From the NCBI RefSeq assembly GCF_900129215.1, contig NZ_FQUQ01000005.1, positions 620,001 to 684,000 on the forward strand: DNA of 64,000 bases. The letters run 5' to 3'. The position numbers were made by a program, and so were the translations under genes. The stretch comes from Pedobacter caeni. GTDB lineage: Bacteria > Bacteroidota > Bacteroidia > Sphingobacteriales > Sphingobacteriaceae. This document shows, piece by piece, positions 8,673 to 16,776 of the stretch (positions are counted from its first letter, which is position 1; each line of letters starts with the position of its first letter). The notes beneath the pieces are model-generated. The model was not told where the DNA came from. It did not search any database and saw nothing but the letters and a program-made list of their open reading frames with translations.

Positions 8673-9755
8673 ATGAAGAAAAAGCTACCTCTTCCTTTAT
8701 GGACCATCGCTGCCCCTGTTTTAGCCTGGATTGCCTATTTTGGCATGTCTCTGGATCTGGGAAACCTTTATACTATTGTACTTGCTATAGGACTGATTGG
8801 AGGTGTCCTGGCCGCTGTTCATCATGCTGAAGTTGTAGCACATCAGGTTGGTGAGCCTTATGGAACCTTATTGTTAGCCCTGGCCATTACCGTTATTGAG
8901 GTTGCGCTGATCGTATCCCTGATGCTAACCGGAGGGCCCGATACTGCAGCGCTTGCCCGGGATACCGTGCTGGCGGCAGTGATGATTATCCTTACCGGAA
9001 TCATCGGTGTTTGTCTATTGGTTGGAGGGGCGAAATACAAGGAGCAGGTTTTTAGTTTACAGGGAGTGAGTGCGGCTTTAGTTACCCTGACAGCCATTAT
9101 GGTACTGACTTTAATTCTTCCTAATTATACCACCACTATTCAGGGACCGGAGTATAGCCCGGTGCAGTTGGGGTTTGTTGCCATTATTTCCCTGGTTTTA
9201 TATGGAACTTTTGTTTTGGTACAGGCCATCAGGCACCGTGATTTTTTCCTTCCTCCTGAAGCAGATGGAAATGAAGACATCCATGCTGATCCACCAGGTA
9301 AAAAAGTGGCTTTACTCAGTACTTTGTTGTTATTGGTTTGTCTGGGAGTAGTGGTTTTGCTGGCAAAAGCGTTGGCACCGGATATTGAAAATGCAGTACT
9401 GAAAGCCGGAGCTCCAAAATCTTTGGTAGGGGTAATCATTGCTGCTGTTGTGCTTTTACCAGAGGGTTTAGCCGCGTACAGGGCAGCCCGTAAGAACCGT
9501 TTGCAAACGAGTCTTAATCTGGCCCTGGGCTCGGCACTGGCAAGTATTGGTTTGACCATTCCCGCAGTTGCGATCGTTTCCATGGTTACAGGAATGACGA
9601 TCACACTGGGAATCGACATGAAGTCGACGGTCTTATTGCTGCTTTCTCAGTTTACCATTATGCTTTCATTGGCCACAGGGCGGACTAATATTTTGCAGGG
9701 AGTGGTCTTGCTGGTCATATTTGCTGTTTATCTGTTCACCATTATCGCGCCCTGA
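8673..9755 (+). CDS. Calcium/sodium:proton antiporter, CaCA superfamily (ChaA-like)
   Basis: A 360-residue polytopic inner membrane protein with about 11 hydrophobic segments. It has the two alpha-repeat signatures of cation/proton exchangers: HHAEVVAHQVGEPYGTLLLALAITVIEV in the first half and LLPEGLAAYRAARKNRLQTSLNLALGSALASIGLTIP in the second, with the Glu residues that coordinate the cation. A hydrophilic acidic loop (PPEADGNEDIHADPPGKK) separates the halves. It exports Ca2+ (or Na+/K+) in exchange for protons; the ChaA subgroup also works at alkaline pH. The gene is alone, with a structured upstream region. Confidence 0.88.
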   Translation: MKKKLPLPLWTIAAPVLAWIAYFGMSLDLGNLYTIVLAIGLIGGVLAAVHHAEVVAHQVGEPYGTLLLALAITVIEVALIVSLMLTGGPDTAALARDTVLAAVMIILTGIIGVCLLVGGAKYKEQVFSLQGVSAALVTLTAIMVLTLILPNYTTTIQGPEYSPVQLGFVAIISLVLYGTFVLVQAIRHRDFFLPPEADGNEDIHADPPGKKVALLSTLLLLVCLGVVVLLAKALAPDIENAVLKAGAPKSLVGVIIAAVVLLPEGLAAYRAARKNRLQTSLNLALGSALASIGLTIPAVAIVSMVTGMTITLGIDMKSTVLLLLSQFTIMLSLATGRTNILQGVVLLVIFAVYLFTIIAP

Positions 9756-9772
9756 CCGGGTTAAAAGCAAGG

Positions 9773-10396
9773 TCATTTTACTGGTTCCCTTAAAATTGTT
9801 TTTAACTTTTCAGGGGCTGTTTTTCTGAAATCAGAAAGGTAGATCTCATGATGTAACCCGTTTTTTTGTAATCCATGATCGGTTGTGAATTTCAGGATTT
9901 TTGCTAAAGTCTCCGGCTCCTTGTCGAACGGGCCAATATGTAACATCTGAACCGATTTTCCTTCGGTCATGGTGTAAAGTTCAACCTCCTTAACCAATAA
10001 CAACTGTTTCTTATCGAAGACTTGCTGTCTTGCGGCGTCTATTTGTTCTAAGGTAACAAATTCAGGAATCCGGATCAGCATTCTGTAAGACCATTCGCTT
10101 CTTGGTATCTTGACAGGGGCATCTGTCATGCTGGTCTGAGTGTACTTTTTATCGTCAAAACTCCAGAGCCCTTCCAGCTTCGCTACGGTGAAATCTTTAT
10201 CCAGGGCTTTATATTTAAATTTAATGGCATAAGCCAGGGAGTATAATGCTTGTAGATTGTCTGCATATGGTTGCCCATCCGGGTCGCCAATCCCTGCGAT
10301 AGACAAATAACGGACTTCTGCAGTGTGGATCAGTTGAGGCTCATTTGTGGCGGTGTAATAGTCTTTGTACTGTTTGGTAAGGTCTAATTTTTTCAT
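9773..10396 (-). CDS. GyrI-like small-molecule-binding domain protein
   Basis: About 207 residues from the ATG at 10396 (MKKLDLTKQYKDYY), chosen over an upstream ATG at 10444 because the extra 16 residues are Lys/Asn-rich and unlike family N-termini. The body matches stand-alone GyrI-like proteins: a VRYLSIAGIGDPDGQPY segment, an LEGLWSFDD segment, a SEWSYRMLIRIPEFV segment and HIGPFDKEPETL near the C-terminus. There is no DNA-binding domain. Some relatives hydrolyse or sequester toxic small molecules; the ligand here is unknown. It converges on the antiporter gene with 17 bp between. Confidence 0.8.
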   Translation of the reverse strand: MKKLDLTKQYKDYYTATNEPQLIHTAEVRYLSIAGIGDPDGQPYADNLQALYSLAYAIKFKYKALDKDFTVAKLEGLWSFDDKKYTQTSMTDAPVKIPRSEWSYRMLIRIPEFVTLEQIDAARQQVFDKKQLLLVKEVELYTMTEGKSVQMLHIGPFDKEPETLAKILKFTTDHGLQKNGLHHEIYLSDFRKTAPEKLKTILREPVK

Positions 10397-10623
10397 TGGA
10401 ATATACTTGTTTTTTTGTTTTTTGTTGATCTCAATGGTTCTCAAGAGTTCGCAAGCTCAGTTTAATGGTGATCAAGCGGGCATCAGTTTGTTCATTGTTT
10501 TTTGCAATAGGCATGCTGATAATGGTTTCCTTATCATTTGTTTTGAAGGCTAAATTATAAGTGCAGACTGACAACCCTATGGCAGCCTGTTTGAAAAACT
10601 GATATTATGTTTAGATTTACGCC

Positions 10624-10890
10624 ATGAAAAAGGAAACCATCGCAGGGTATGTAGAGTTTGATGCCGATATTCTTAAAGACTGGATCGCTAATGGCGTAAA
10701 TTATATCAAATTGGTAAACCTCAACCTGAGAGGTTCAATCGAAGCTTTTGAATTAATTCCCAATTCTGAAATGCCGGAAACAGGCGACCTCATCCACCAT
10801 ATCCATTCTGAAGATGTGGAAGACCTGCTGGAAAAGATGGAGAAAATTAAGTTTCTGGTACATGAGATCTATCTCGAAGAGACAGAATAA
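10624..10890 (+). CDS. Hypothetical protein (88 aa)
   Basis: An 88-residue acidic cytoplasmic protein, starting MKKETIAGYVEFDADILKDW and ending with an acidic helix (EDVEDLLEKMEKIKFLVHEIYLEE). I do not recognise it. It is followed by a stretch (10891-11049) without genes: a 6-bp GC-rich hairpin (CACCCG 10950-10955 with CGGGTG 10968-10973) and a T tract at 10990-10998 may together end transcription, though the distance between hairpin and T tract is larger than usual. Confidence 0.6.
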   Translation: MKKETIAGYVEFDADILKDWIANGVNYIKLVNLNLRGSIEAFELIPNSEMPETGDLIHHIHSEDVEDLLEKMEKIKFLVHEIYLEETE

Positions 10891-11049
10891 GAATGATTAA
10901 GATTCATTCTGAAAAAGGGAACAATTCCCTGAACAATTAAACTTTTAAACACCCGGGATTAAAGACTCGGGTGCTGCCCATGTTGCTCCTTTTTTTTTCA
11001 ATATTCTTTATACTAACAGCTTACAAAACAACCTGTACTAAGTGTACTC

Positions 11050-11187
11050 ATTTCAGCCCTTTTTTTGGTAAAGTATCCGTCATAATTTATGCTGGGTTTT
11101 CCACCGGTGTGGATAACGTTTAGAACCAGTCTAAACAATATTTTGCATTTTTGAATCCTACTAAAACCTCGGTTAGAGGGCTGAAAT
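11050..11187 (+). ncRNA. Candidate structured leader (cis-regulatory RNA) of the nrdHIEF operon
   Basis: A perfect 11-bp inverted repeat, ATTTCAGCCCT (11050-11060) and AGGGCTGAAAT (11177-11187), closes a 138-nt segment ending 18 bases before the nrdH start. Inside lie GTTTTCCAC/GTGGATAAC (11096-11104/11109-11117, one mismatch), GTTTAGA/TCTAAAC (11118-11124/11130-11136, perfect, 5-base loop ACCAG) and CTAA/TTAG (11161-11164/11173-11176). The ACCAG loop can also pair with CTGG at 11092-11095. The pattern suggests a multi-branched RNA domain. No B12-box sequence (GCCACTG) was found, so it does not read as a cobalamin riboswitch. If the promoter lies inside the segment this reading fails. Confidence 0.45.
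11108..11117 (-). promoter_or_regulatory. DnaA-box-like sequence in the nrd upstream region
   Basis: TGTGGATAAC is the reverse complement of GTTATCCACA, a full match to the DnaA box consensus TTATNCACA. Its partner half TTTTCCACC (11097-11105) is close to a second, inverted box. In E. coli, DnaA binds upstream of nrdAB; whether that holds here is inference from a single strong match. Confidence 0.4.
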
Positions 11188-11205
11188 AACATTAATTCCT
11201 AAGAA

Positions 11206-11448
11206 ATGAGTACTAAAAGAATAATCAAATTCGAAAAAGACGATTGTAGCCCATGTAATATGGTCTCTGAATATCTGGACAGAAAAGGGGTGGTTTATGA
11301 AACGATCAATCCTTTCAATCAGCCTGAACTGGCGATGCAATTCAGGGTACGTTCTGTACCTACAGTAATCCTGCTGGAACAGGAGCAGGAGCTTTCAAGA
11401 GTGATTGGTTTTAAGCCGGAAGAATTGTCTGCATTGGCAGCAGTTTAG
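11206..11448 (+). CDS. nrdH: NrdH-type thioredoxin/glutaredoxin-like protein
   Basis: An 80-residue thioredoxin-fold protein with the redox pair Cys14-Ser-Pro-Cys17 (KDDCSPCNMV) and the cis-proline loop (RSVPTVILL). It lacks the extended features of full thioredoxin and fits the role of electron donor to a class Ib ribonucleotide reductase, reducing the C-terminal cysteines of NrdE. It is the first gene of the nrd operon, 21 bp ahead of nrdI. CSPC replaces the usual NrdH CVQC/CMQC, so it could equally be called a thioredoxin-family protein. Confidence 0.8.
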   Translation: MSTKRIIKFEKDDCSPCNMVSEYLDRKGVVYETINPFNQPELAMQFRVRSVPTVILLEQEQELSRVIGFKPEELSALAAV

Positions 11449-11469
11449 ATTGATTTTATTGCCTGCCTC

Positions 11470-11832
11470 ATGACCTGGATTTATTACGATAGCAAGACCG
11501 GCAATGTGGAGCGTTTTGTGAACCGCCTGAAGTTACATCGGGACTGGAAGATTCAAAAGATTGATCAGATCTCTTTACCTCTGGAAGAGGGACACCTGAT
11601 TACCTATACCACCGGATTTGGAGAAGTACCTGCTTCGACGATGCGTTTTCTGGAAGAGAACAGTGGCTCTATCAAATCAATTTCTTCCAGTGGGAACAAA
11701 AACTGGGGTCCTAACTATGCCCTGGCAGCAAAAAAAATCTCTGCACTTTTTCAACTGCCGGTACTCCTGCAGTTTGAGCTTTCCGGTACAGGAGATGACA
11801 TTCAAAAATTTATAGAAAATATAGAAGGCTAA
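11470..11832 (+). CDS. nrdI: NrdI flavodoxin-like activase of class Ib ribonucleotide reductase
   Basis: A 120-residue flavodoxin-like protein. It shows the FMN-binding pieces of NrdI: YYDSKTGNVERFVNRL near the N-terminus, TYTTGFGEVPASTMRFLEE in the middle, and GNKNWGPNYALAAKKIS, the NrdI hallmark, followed by LPVLLQFELSGTGDDI. NrdI feeds an oxidant to the dimanganese centre of NrdF to form the tyrosyl radical. Its presence and position identify the operon as class Ib rather than Ia. The stop is 4 bp before the nrdE start. Confidence 0.92.
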   Translation: MTWIYYDSKTGNVERFVNRLKLHRDWKIQKIDQISLPLEEGHLITYTTGFGEVPASTMRFLEENSGSIKSISSSGNKNWGPNYALAAKKISALFQLPVLLQFELSGTGDDIQKFIENIEG

Positions 11833-11836
11833 AGAT

Positions 11837-13927
11837 ATGGTAACTAAAAAATGGATCTTGTTGAACAACGAGATCATGGTGAAGAAAGACGACGAATTCA
11901 GCCTCCACAAAGATAAAGAAGCCGTTCGTTCTTATTTCCTGGACTATGTAAACAAAAACACAGTTTTCTTTTATACGTTAAAAGAGAAAATCGATTACCT
12001 GATCGAACAGGAATATTACATCGATTTCTATCAGTGGTACAGTTTTGAGCAGATGGAAGAAGTATATGACCTGGTTTATGCAAAGAAATTCAGGTTCCAG
12101 TCGTTCATGAGCGCTTTTAAATTCTTTCAGAGTTATGCACTCAGAGACGATAGCGGTGAGAAATTCCTGGAACGCTATGAAGACCGCGTAGTTGCAGTGT
12201 CTTTGTTCCTGGGCAGGGGTGATGTGCTCCGTGCCAAAGAATACGCAGAAATGCTGATCAATCAGGAGTATCAGCCGGCAACACCTACCTTCCTGAACTC
12301 TGGTAAAAAACGTTCGGGAGAACTGGTTTCCTGCTTCCTGGATGAAATCGGGGATAACCTGAATGGAATCGGTTACGCCATCGATTCAGCGATGAAACTT
12401 TCTTCGATCGGTGGTGGTGTTTCTTTTAACATCTCTAAAGTGCGTGCAAGAGGAGAGTCCATCAAAGACGTGGAAGGACGTGCAGGTGGAGTATTGCCGA
12501 TTATGAAAATTCTGGAGGATACCTTCTCTTATGCCAATCAGCTTGGGCAACGTCCCGGAGCCGGAGCGGTTTACCTGAACATTTTCCATACAGATATTGA
12601 AGAGTTCCTGGATTGCAAAAAGATCAATGTAGATGAGAAAGTAAGGATCAAATCCTTATCTATCGGAGTGATTGTTCCTGATAAGTTTATGGAACTGGCA
12701 GAACTTGATGAGGCCTGTTATCTGTTCTATCCGCATACGGTATACAAACAGTATGGCAAATATCTGGATGAACTGGATATGAATGAGATGTACGAAGAAC
12801 TTGTGACCAATCCTTTGGTAAAGAAAAAGAAAATCAATGCCCGTCACCTGATGGTGAAAATCGCGCAGACGCAAAAGGAGAGTGGTTATCCATACCTTTT
12901 CTTTAAAGGCAATGCCAATAAAGGACATGCCCTGAAAGAAATCGGGAACATCAAGTTTTCAAACCTTTGTACAGAGATCATGCAGGTATCCGAGGTTTCT
13001 GATATTGAGATCTATGGAAAAGAAGACCAGATCCGTTATGGGATTTCCTGTAACCTTGGTTCCCTGAATATTGCTACGGTAATGGAGAACAAAAGGGTAA
13101 AAGAGGCGGTTTCAACTGCAATGCGTTCTTTAACCATTGTTTCTGACATCACCAATATTGCAATGGTGCCTTCGGTACAGAAAGCCAATAAAGAGTTACA
13201 CAGTGTAGGCCTTGGTGCCATGAACTTACACGGTTTTCTGGCTAAGAATTTCATTATGTATGAAAGCAAGGAAGCCCTTGATTTCTGTAATGTGTTCTTT
13301 ATGATGGTCAATTTCTACTCTATCCAGAGCTCTATGGAGATCGCCAGGGAGAAAAAAGAAACTTTTGTAGGTTTTGAGGAGTCAGAGTACGCAAACGGAA
13401 ATTACTTTGCACAATACCTGATCAAAGACATTGCTCCGGTAAATGATAAAATTGCAAAATTATTTGAAGGAATGGACATTCCTACAGTGGCCGACTGGAC
13501 CGCGTTGATGAACGAGGTGAAAGCACATGGTTTGTATCATGCCTACAGACTTGCCATTGCGCCTAACCAATCTACTTCCTATATCATGAATGCGACAGCC
13601 TCTGTGATGCCGGTTGTGGATGTGATCGAAGTGAGAGAATATGGCGATAGTACTACCTATTATCCGATGCCTTACCTGGATAACGACAATTACTTCTTCT
13701 ATAAATCTGCCTATGATATGGACCAGAAGAATGTATTGAAACTGATTTCTGTAATTCAGAAACATGTAGATCAGGGAATCTCTACCATTTTACATACCAA
13801 TACGAAAGACAGTACCCGCGATATCGCCAAGTATTATATCTATGCGCATAAAATGGGGCTTAAATCCTTGTATTATACCCGGACGCGGAAAGCCTCCATT
13901 GATGAATGTGTTTCCTGCTCGGTTTAG
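11837..13927 (+). CDS. nrdE: Class Ib ribonucleotide reductase, catalytic alpha subunit
   Basis: A 696-residue protein of normal NrdE length. It lacks the N-terminal ATP-cone of class Ia enzymes, as expected for Ib, and has the substrate-site motifs NSGKKRSGELVSCFL, SSIGGGVSFNISKVRARGE, SNLCTEIMQ (redox Cys), SCNLGSLNIATV, and NATASVMPV. The C-terminal tail ends CVSCSV, giving the shuttle cysteines (Cys691 and Cys694) reduced by NrdH. It converts ribonucleoside diphosphates to deoxy forms in the cytoplasm. It begins 4 bp after nrdI and may start at the second ATG (11876), since the first 13 residues align less well with the family. Confidence 0.95.
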   Translation: MVTKKWILLNNEIMVKKDDEFSLHKDKEAVRSYFLDYVNKNTVFFYTLKEKIDYLIEQEYYIDFYQWYSFEQMEEVYDLVYAKKFRFQSFMSAFKFFQSYALRDDSGEKFLERYEDRVVAVSLFLGRGDVLRAKEYAEMLINQEYQPATPTFLNSGKKRSGELVSCFLDEIGDNLNGIGYAIDSAMKLSSIGGGVSFNISKVRARGESIKDVEGRAGGVLPIMKILEDTFSYANQLGQRPGAGAVYLNIFHTDIEEFLDCKKINVDEKVRIKSLSIGVIVPDKFMELAELDEACYLFYPHTVYKQYGKYLDELDMNEMYEELVTNPLVKKKKINARHLMVKIAQTQKESGYPYLFFKGNANKGHALKEIGNIKFSNLCTEIMQVSEVSDIEIYGKEDQIRYGISCNLGSLNIATVMENKRVKEAVSTAMRSLTIVSDITNIAMVPSVQKANKELHSVGLGAMNLHGFLAKNFIMYESKEALDFCNVFFMMVNFYSIQSSMEIAREKKETFVGFEESEYANGNYFAQYLIKDIAPVNDKIAKLFEGMDIPTVADWTALMNEVKAHGLYHAYRLAIAPNQSTSYIMNATASVMPVVDVIEVREYGDSTTYYPMPYLDNDNYFFYKSAYDMDQKNVLKLISVIQKHVDQGISTILHTNTKDSTRDIAKYYIYAHKMGLKSLYYTRTRKASIDECVSCSV

Positions 13928-13965
13928 ACTGCGGGAAGATCAATTACCTTATAATATTAATATAG

Positions 13966-14949
13966 ATGAATCAATATAAAGCAGTAAACTGGAATACCCC
14001 TGAGAATGATTATGCCGGCATGTTCTGGGAGCAGAACCTGCGTCAGTTTTGGGTAGATACAGAGTATATTCCTTCTAAAGATATCGACAGCTGGAAGTCT
14101 CTGAGTCCTGAAATTCAGGAAGCTTATAAAAGAGCACTTGGTGGTTTAACTTTGCTGGACACCCTGCAAAGCCATACCGGAATGCCTAAATTGCTGGATC
14201 ATATTGATGGTTTGCAAAATAAAGCAGTGCTTTCTTTTATGTGTATGATGGAAGCCATTCATGCAAAGTCTTATTCAACCATATTTACTACGGTAAACAG
14301 CACCGCAGAGATCAACGAGTTGTTTGAATGGGTAGAAAGCAATAAACTATTGCAGTTTAAAGCAGCAACAATCGATAAGTACTACAGAAACCTGGATGCG
14401 AATAAAGTAAGCGATGAGACCTTGTTTATGGGATTGGCGGCATCTGTATTGTTGGAGTCCTTCCTGTTTTACAGTGGTTTCTTTATGCCTTTATGGTTGG
14501 CCGGACAAGGGCAAATGGTGGCGAGTGCAGACATCATCAAGAAAATCGTAGCGGATGAATCCATTCATGGTGTATTTGTAGGTTTGTTAGCTCAGGACGT
14601 CTTTAAAAAGCTTCCTAACCCGGAGAAAAGTAAGGAAGAGCTGGTTAAATTGCTGATGGAACTTTATGAAAATGAATTGAAGTATACCGACGAGTTATAT
14701 ACTGAAGTGGGACTCACTGCAGATGTAAAAGAATATGTGCGTTACAATGCGAATAAGGCCATGATGAACTTAGGTTTTGAAGAGCTGTTTGAAGTAAAAT
14801 CCGTGAATTCCATTGTGTTGAATGGTTTAAACGGGGACACCACTCAACATGATTTTTTCTCTAAAAAATCTACGAACTACGAAAAAAGCATGGAAGTGGT
14901 TTACCTGAGGGATGAAGATTTTCAGGTAGAAGCTGAACCTGTATTTTAG
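13966..14949 (+). CDS. nrdF: Class Ib ribonucleotide reductase, radical-generating beta subunit
   Basis: A 327-residue ferritin-like protein. All metal ligands and the radical tyrosine are visible: Asp65 (LLDTLQ), Glu96 and His99 with Tyr103 (MEAIHAKSYS), Glu164 (VLLESF), Glu198 and His201 (ADESIHG). The radical-transfer C-terminus is preserved (YLRDEDF). It forms the Mn(III)2- or Fe(III)2-tyrosyl radical cofactor with help from NrdI, then passes the radical to NrdE. It lies 38 bp after nrdE and is followed by a terminator, so the operon is nrdHIEF. Confidence 0.95.
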   Translation: MNQYKAVNWNTPENDYAGMFWEQNLRQFWVDTEYIPSKDIDSWKSLSPEIQEAYKRALGGLTLLDTLQSHTGMPKLLDHIDGLQNKAVLSFMCMMEAIHAKSYSTIFTTVNSTAEINELFEWVESNKLLQFKAATIDKYYRNLDANKVSDETLFMGLAASVLLESFLFYSGFFMPLWLAGQGQMVASADIIKKIVADESIHGVFVGLLAQDVFKKLPNPEKSKEELVKLLMELYENELKYTDELYTEVGLTADVKEYVRYNANKAMMNLGFEELFEVKSVNSIVLNGLNGDTTQHDFFSKKSTNYEKSMEVVYLRDEDFQVEAEPVF

Positions 14950-14966
14950 TCGTTTTAATTATAATT

Positions 14967-15015
14967 AAATCCCGTTTTCAATGGCCTTGTTGGTTTTTTT
15001 GGAAACGGGATTTTT
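14967..15015 (+). terminator. Rho-independent terminator of the nrd operon
   Basis: AAATCCCGTTTTC (14967-14979) pairs with GGAAACGGGATTT (15001-15013) with one G-T wobble, enclosing a 21-base loop; TT follows. It lies 17 bases after the nrdF stop. Confidence 0.75.
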
Positions 15016-15106
15016 GTTTGTGGTCAGCTTTTAAAGTGATGATTGTCATTTGTTTAACGTAACAATTTCAGGATCTTTATGTTGTCATTACATAAAAGCC
15101 ATTCCA

Positions 15107-15985
15107 ATGAAAACGATTCTGATCCCAACTGATTTTTCTCCTGCCGCCAATAACGCTGCCTATTATGCTTTGCAACTTGGAAAAGGTATAAAAGCAAGTC
15201 TGAAGTTATGTTATGCCATTACTTTGCCGGTAGAAAGCCCTATGGGGCAACAGGTAGTCTGGCCAATAATGGATTATTCCGGCCTTCAGAAAGAGGCGAA
15301 TGAGGAATTAAAAAAGTTGTCTGTTGAACTGGAAACAAAAGCTGGTCCCCCGGTTCATCCCGATACCGATCAGCCTCCGGTTCATTATGCGGCGGAAATA
15401 GGATCGGTAACGGAGGTGATCAAGCTCATGGTTGATCGGGAGAAAGCAAATCTGGTGGTGATGGGAACTTCAGGCGCGGGGCTCTTACGCCATTTTTTCC
15501 TGGGCAGCAGCAGCAGGGACCTGATGGACCACGCTCATTTTCCGATTTTACTGGTTCCGCCAGGCACGGTATTTAAAGGAATCCGAAAGATGGCATTTGC
15601 TACCGATCTGAGTAAAGGGGATATTGCACTGATTCATACGCTTAGTATTTTTGCCCATGCATTTAATGCCGAAATTTTGATTGTCCACATTACTCCGGCA
15701 GGTATTGATCATGGCCTTGATCAGGAGAAGACTGATGCCTTCCTGAATGAAGTGACCTGTAAGGTTAACTATCCTAAAATTTACTACCGCCATGTTAAAG
15801 ATATGGATGTGGATGATGGACTGAACTGGCTGACAGAACATGTGACAATTGACCTCCTGGCTATGGTGCATCGCAAACACCATTTCATCCAGCGTATATT
15901 TGAAGGTAGCCGGACCAAAAAAATGGCCGGCCACCTAAAGCTCCCCCTGCTTGTATTTCCTTCGGAAAGTTCCGCTATCCTTTAA
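15107..15985 (+). CDS. Universal stress protein with two Usp domains
   Basis: About 292 residues from the ATG at 15107 (MKTILIPTDFSPAANNAAYY); the open frame extends upstream only through a TTG and the added residues do not fit the family. The first Usp domain carries the ATP-binding motif G-2X-G-9X-G-S (GTSGAGLLRHFFLGSS) and ends HFPILLVP. The second (from FKGIRKMAFATDLS) lacks the glycine motif (MVHRKHHFIQRIFEGSRT), so probably only one half binds nucleotide. Tandem Usp proteins respond to stress or growth arrest in Bacteroidota. It is a single gene. Confidence 0.88.
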   Translation: MKTILIPTDFSPAANNAAYYALQLGKGIKASLKLCYAITLPVESPMGQQVVWPIMDYSGLQKEANEELKKLSVELETKAGPPVHPDTDQPPVHYAAEIGSVTEVIKLMVDREKANLVVMGTSGAGLLRHFFLGSSSRDLMDHAHFPILLVPPGTVFKGIRKMAFATDLSKGDIALIHTLSIFAHAFNAEILIVHITPAGIDHGLDQEKTDAFLNEVTCKVNYPKIYYRHVKDMDVDDGLNWLTEHVTIDLLAMVHRKHHFIQRIFEGSRTKKMAGHLKLPLLVFPSESSAIL

Positions 15986-16110
15986 ATTGTGATCGAAAAT
16001 GTCATCAAATTCTATTCAAAGAAAGGCTTCAATTCTGTAGAAATTTTGAAGTTCGAAACCAGATAAACACAATTTTTATCTGCTAAAAGACCCATAAAAC
16101 GTAGCTTTGC

Positions 16111-16776
16111 ATGCTTATGGGCATATTTAGGACGGGAATTGAATATACAGAAGGGGGCTCAAAGGAGAGATTACTTCCGCTTTTAATGGCCTATCAGCAG
16201 GCCGTTGATACCAGTATAATTTCCTCTATTACAGATACCAATGGAGAAATTATTCATGTGAATAAGCGATTTTGTGAGGTTTCAAAGTTTAGTGCTGAGG
16301 AGCTGATCGGACAAAACCACAGGATCATCAACTCGGGCTATCATCCTAACGATTTTCTGAAAAATATGTGGAAGACGATCAGTAAGGGGAAGGTATGGCA
16401 TGGAGAAATTAAAAACCGCGCTAAAGATGGTTCTTATTATTGGGTGGATAGTGTGATTGTTCCGATAAAAGATCAGGACGGAAAACCCGTTCAATACCTC
16501 TCTTTAAGAACTTTGATCTCTGAACGGAAAGCTAAAGAAGAAAAGGAGAGAGAGGAACAAATAAAAGCAATGGAGGAAATGCTGTACAAGATTTCTCATG
16601 AAGTAAGGCAGCCAGTAGTACAAATACTGGGTTTATCGGACTTATTTGAACACCATATCGATTCTGAAGAAGACCTGAAAATGACCATAGATGGAATCAG
16701 GCGTTCCGCAATTTTACTCGATAATTATACGAGAGAGTTGGCGGGATTTGTACGTAAGATTAGAAATGAGCAATGA
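16111..16776 (+). CDS. PAS domain protein with a histidine-kinase dimerisation segment but no ATPase domain
   Basis: A 221-residue cytoplasmic protein. Residues about 27-135 are a PAS domain (TDTNGEIIHVNKRFCEVSKFS, GQNHRIINSGYHP, WHGEIKNRAKDGSYYWVDS, plus the PAC end SLRTLISERKAKEE). Residues about 140-215 are a helical hairpin containing ISHEVRQPVVQILGLS, where His163 corresponds to the phosphoacceptor of kinase H-boxes. Nothing resembling HATPase_c follows; the protein ends soon after. The downstream metallophosphoesterase gene overlaps by ATGA. Start is uncertain: a TAGCTTTG sequence at 16102-16109 fits a -7 promoter element and would favour the Met at 16186. Confidence 0.75.
   Translation: MLMGIFRTGIEYTEGGSKERLLPLLMAYQQAVDTSIISSITDTNGEIIHVNKRFCEVSKFSAEELIGQNHRIINSGYHPNDFLKNMWKTISKGKVWHGEIKNRAKDGSYYWVDSVIVPIKDQDGKPVQYLSLRTLISERKAKEEKEREEQIKAMEEMLYKISHEVRQPVVQILGLSDLFEHHIDSEEDLKMTIDGIRRSAILLDNYTRELAGFVRKIRNEQ

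Noticed and set aside
11050..11187. Cobalamin riboswitch upstream of nrdHIEF
   Set aside because: No B12 box or other conserved core sequence of that class is present, although a stem-closed leader is.
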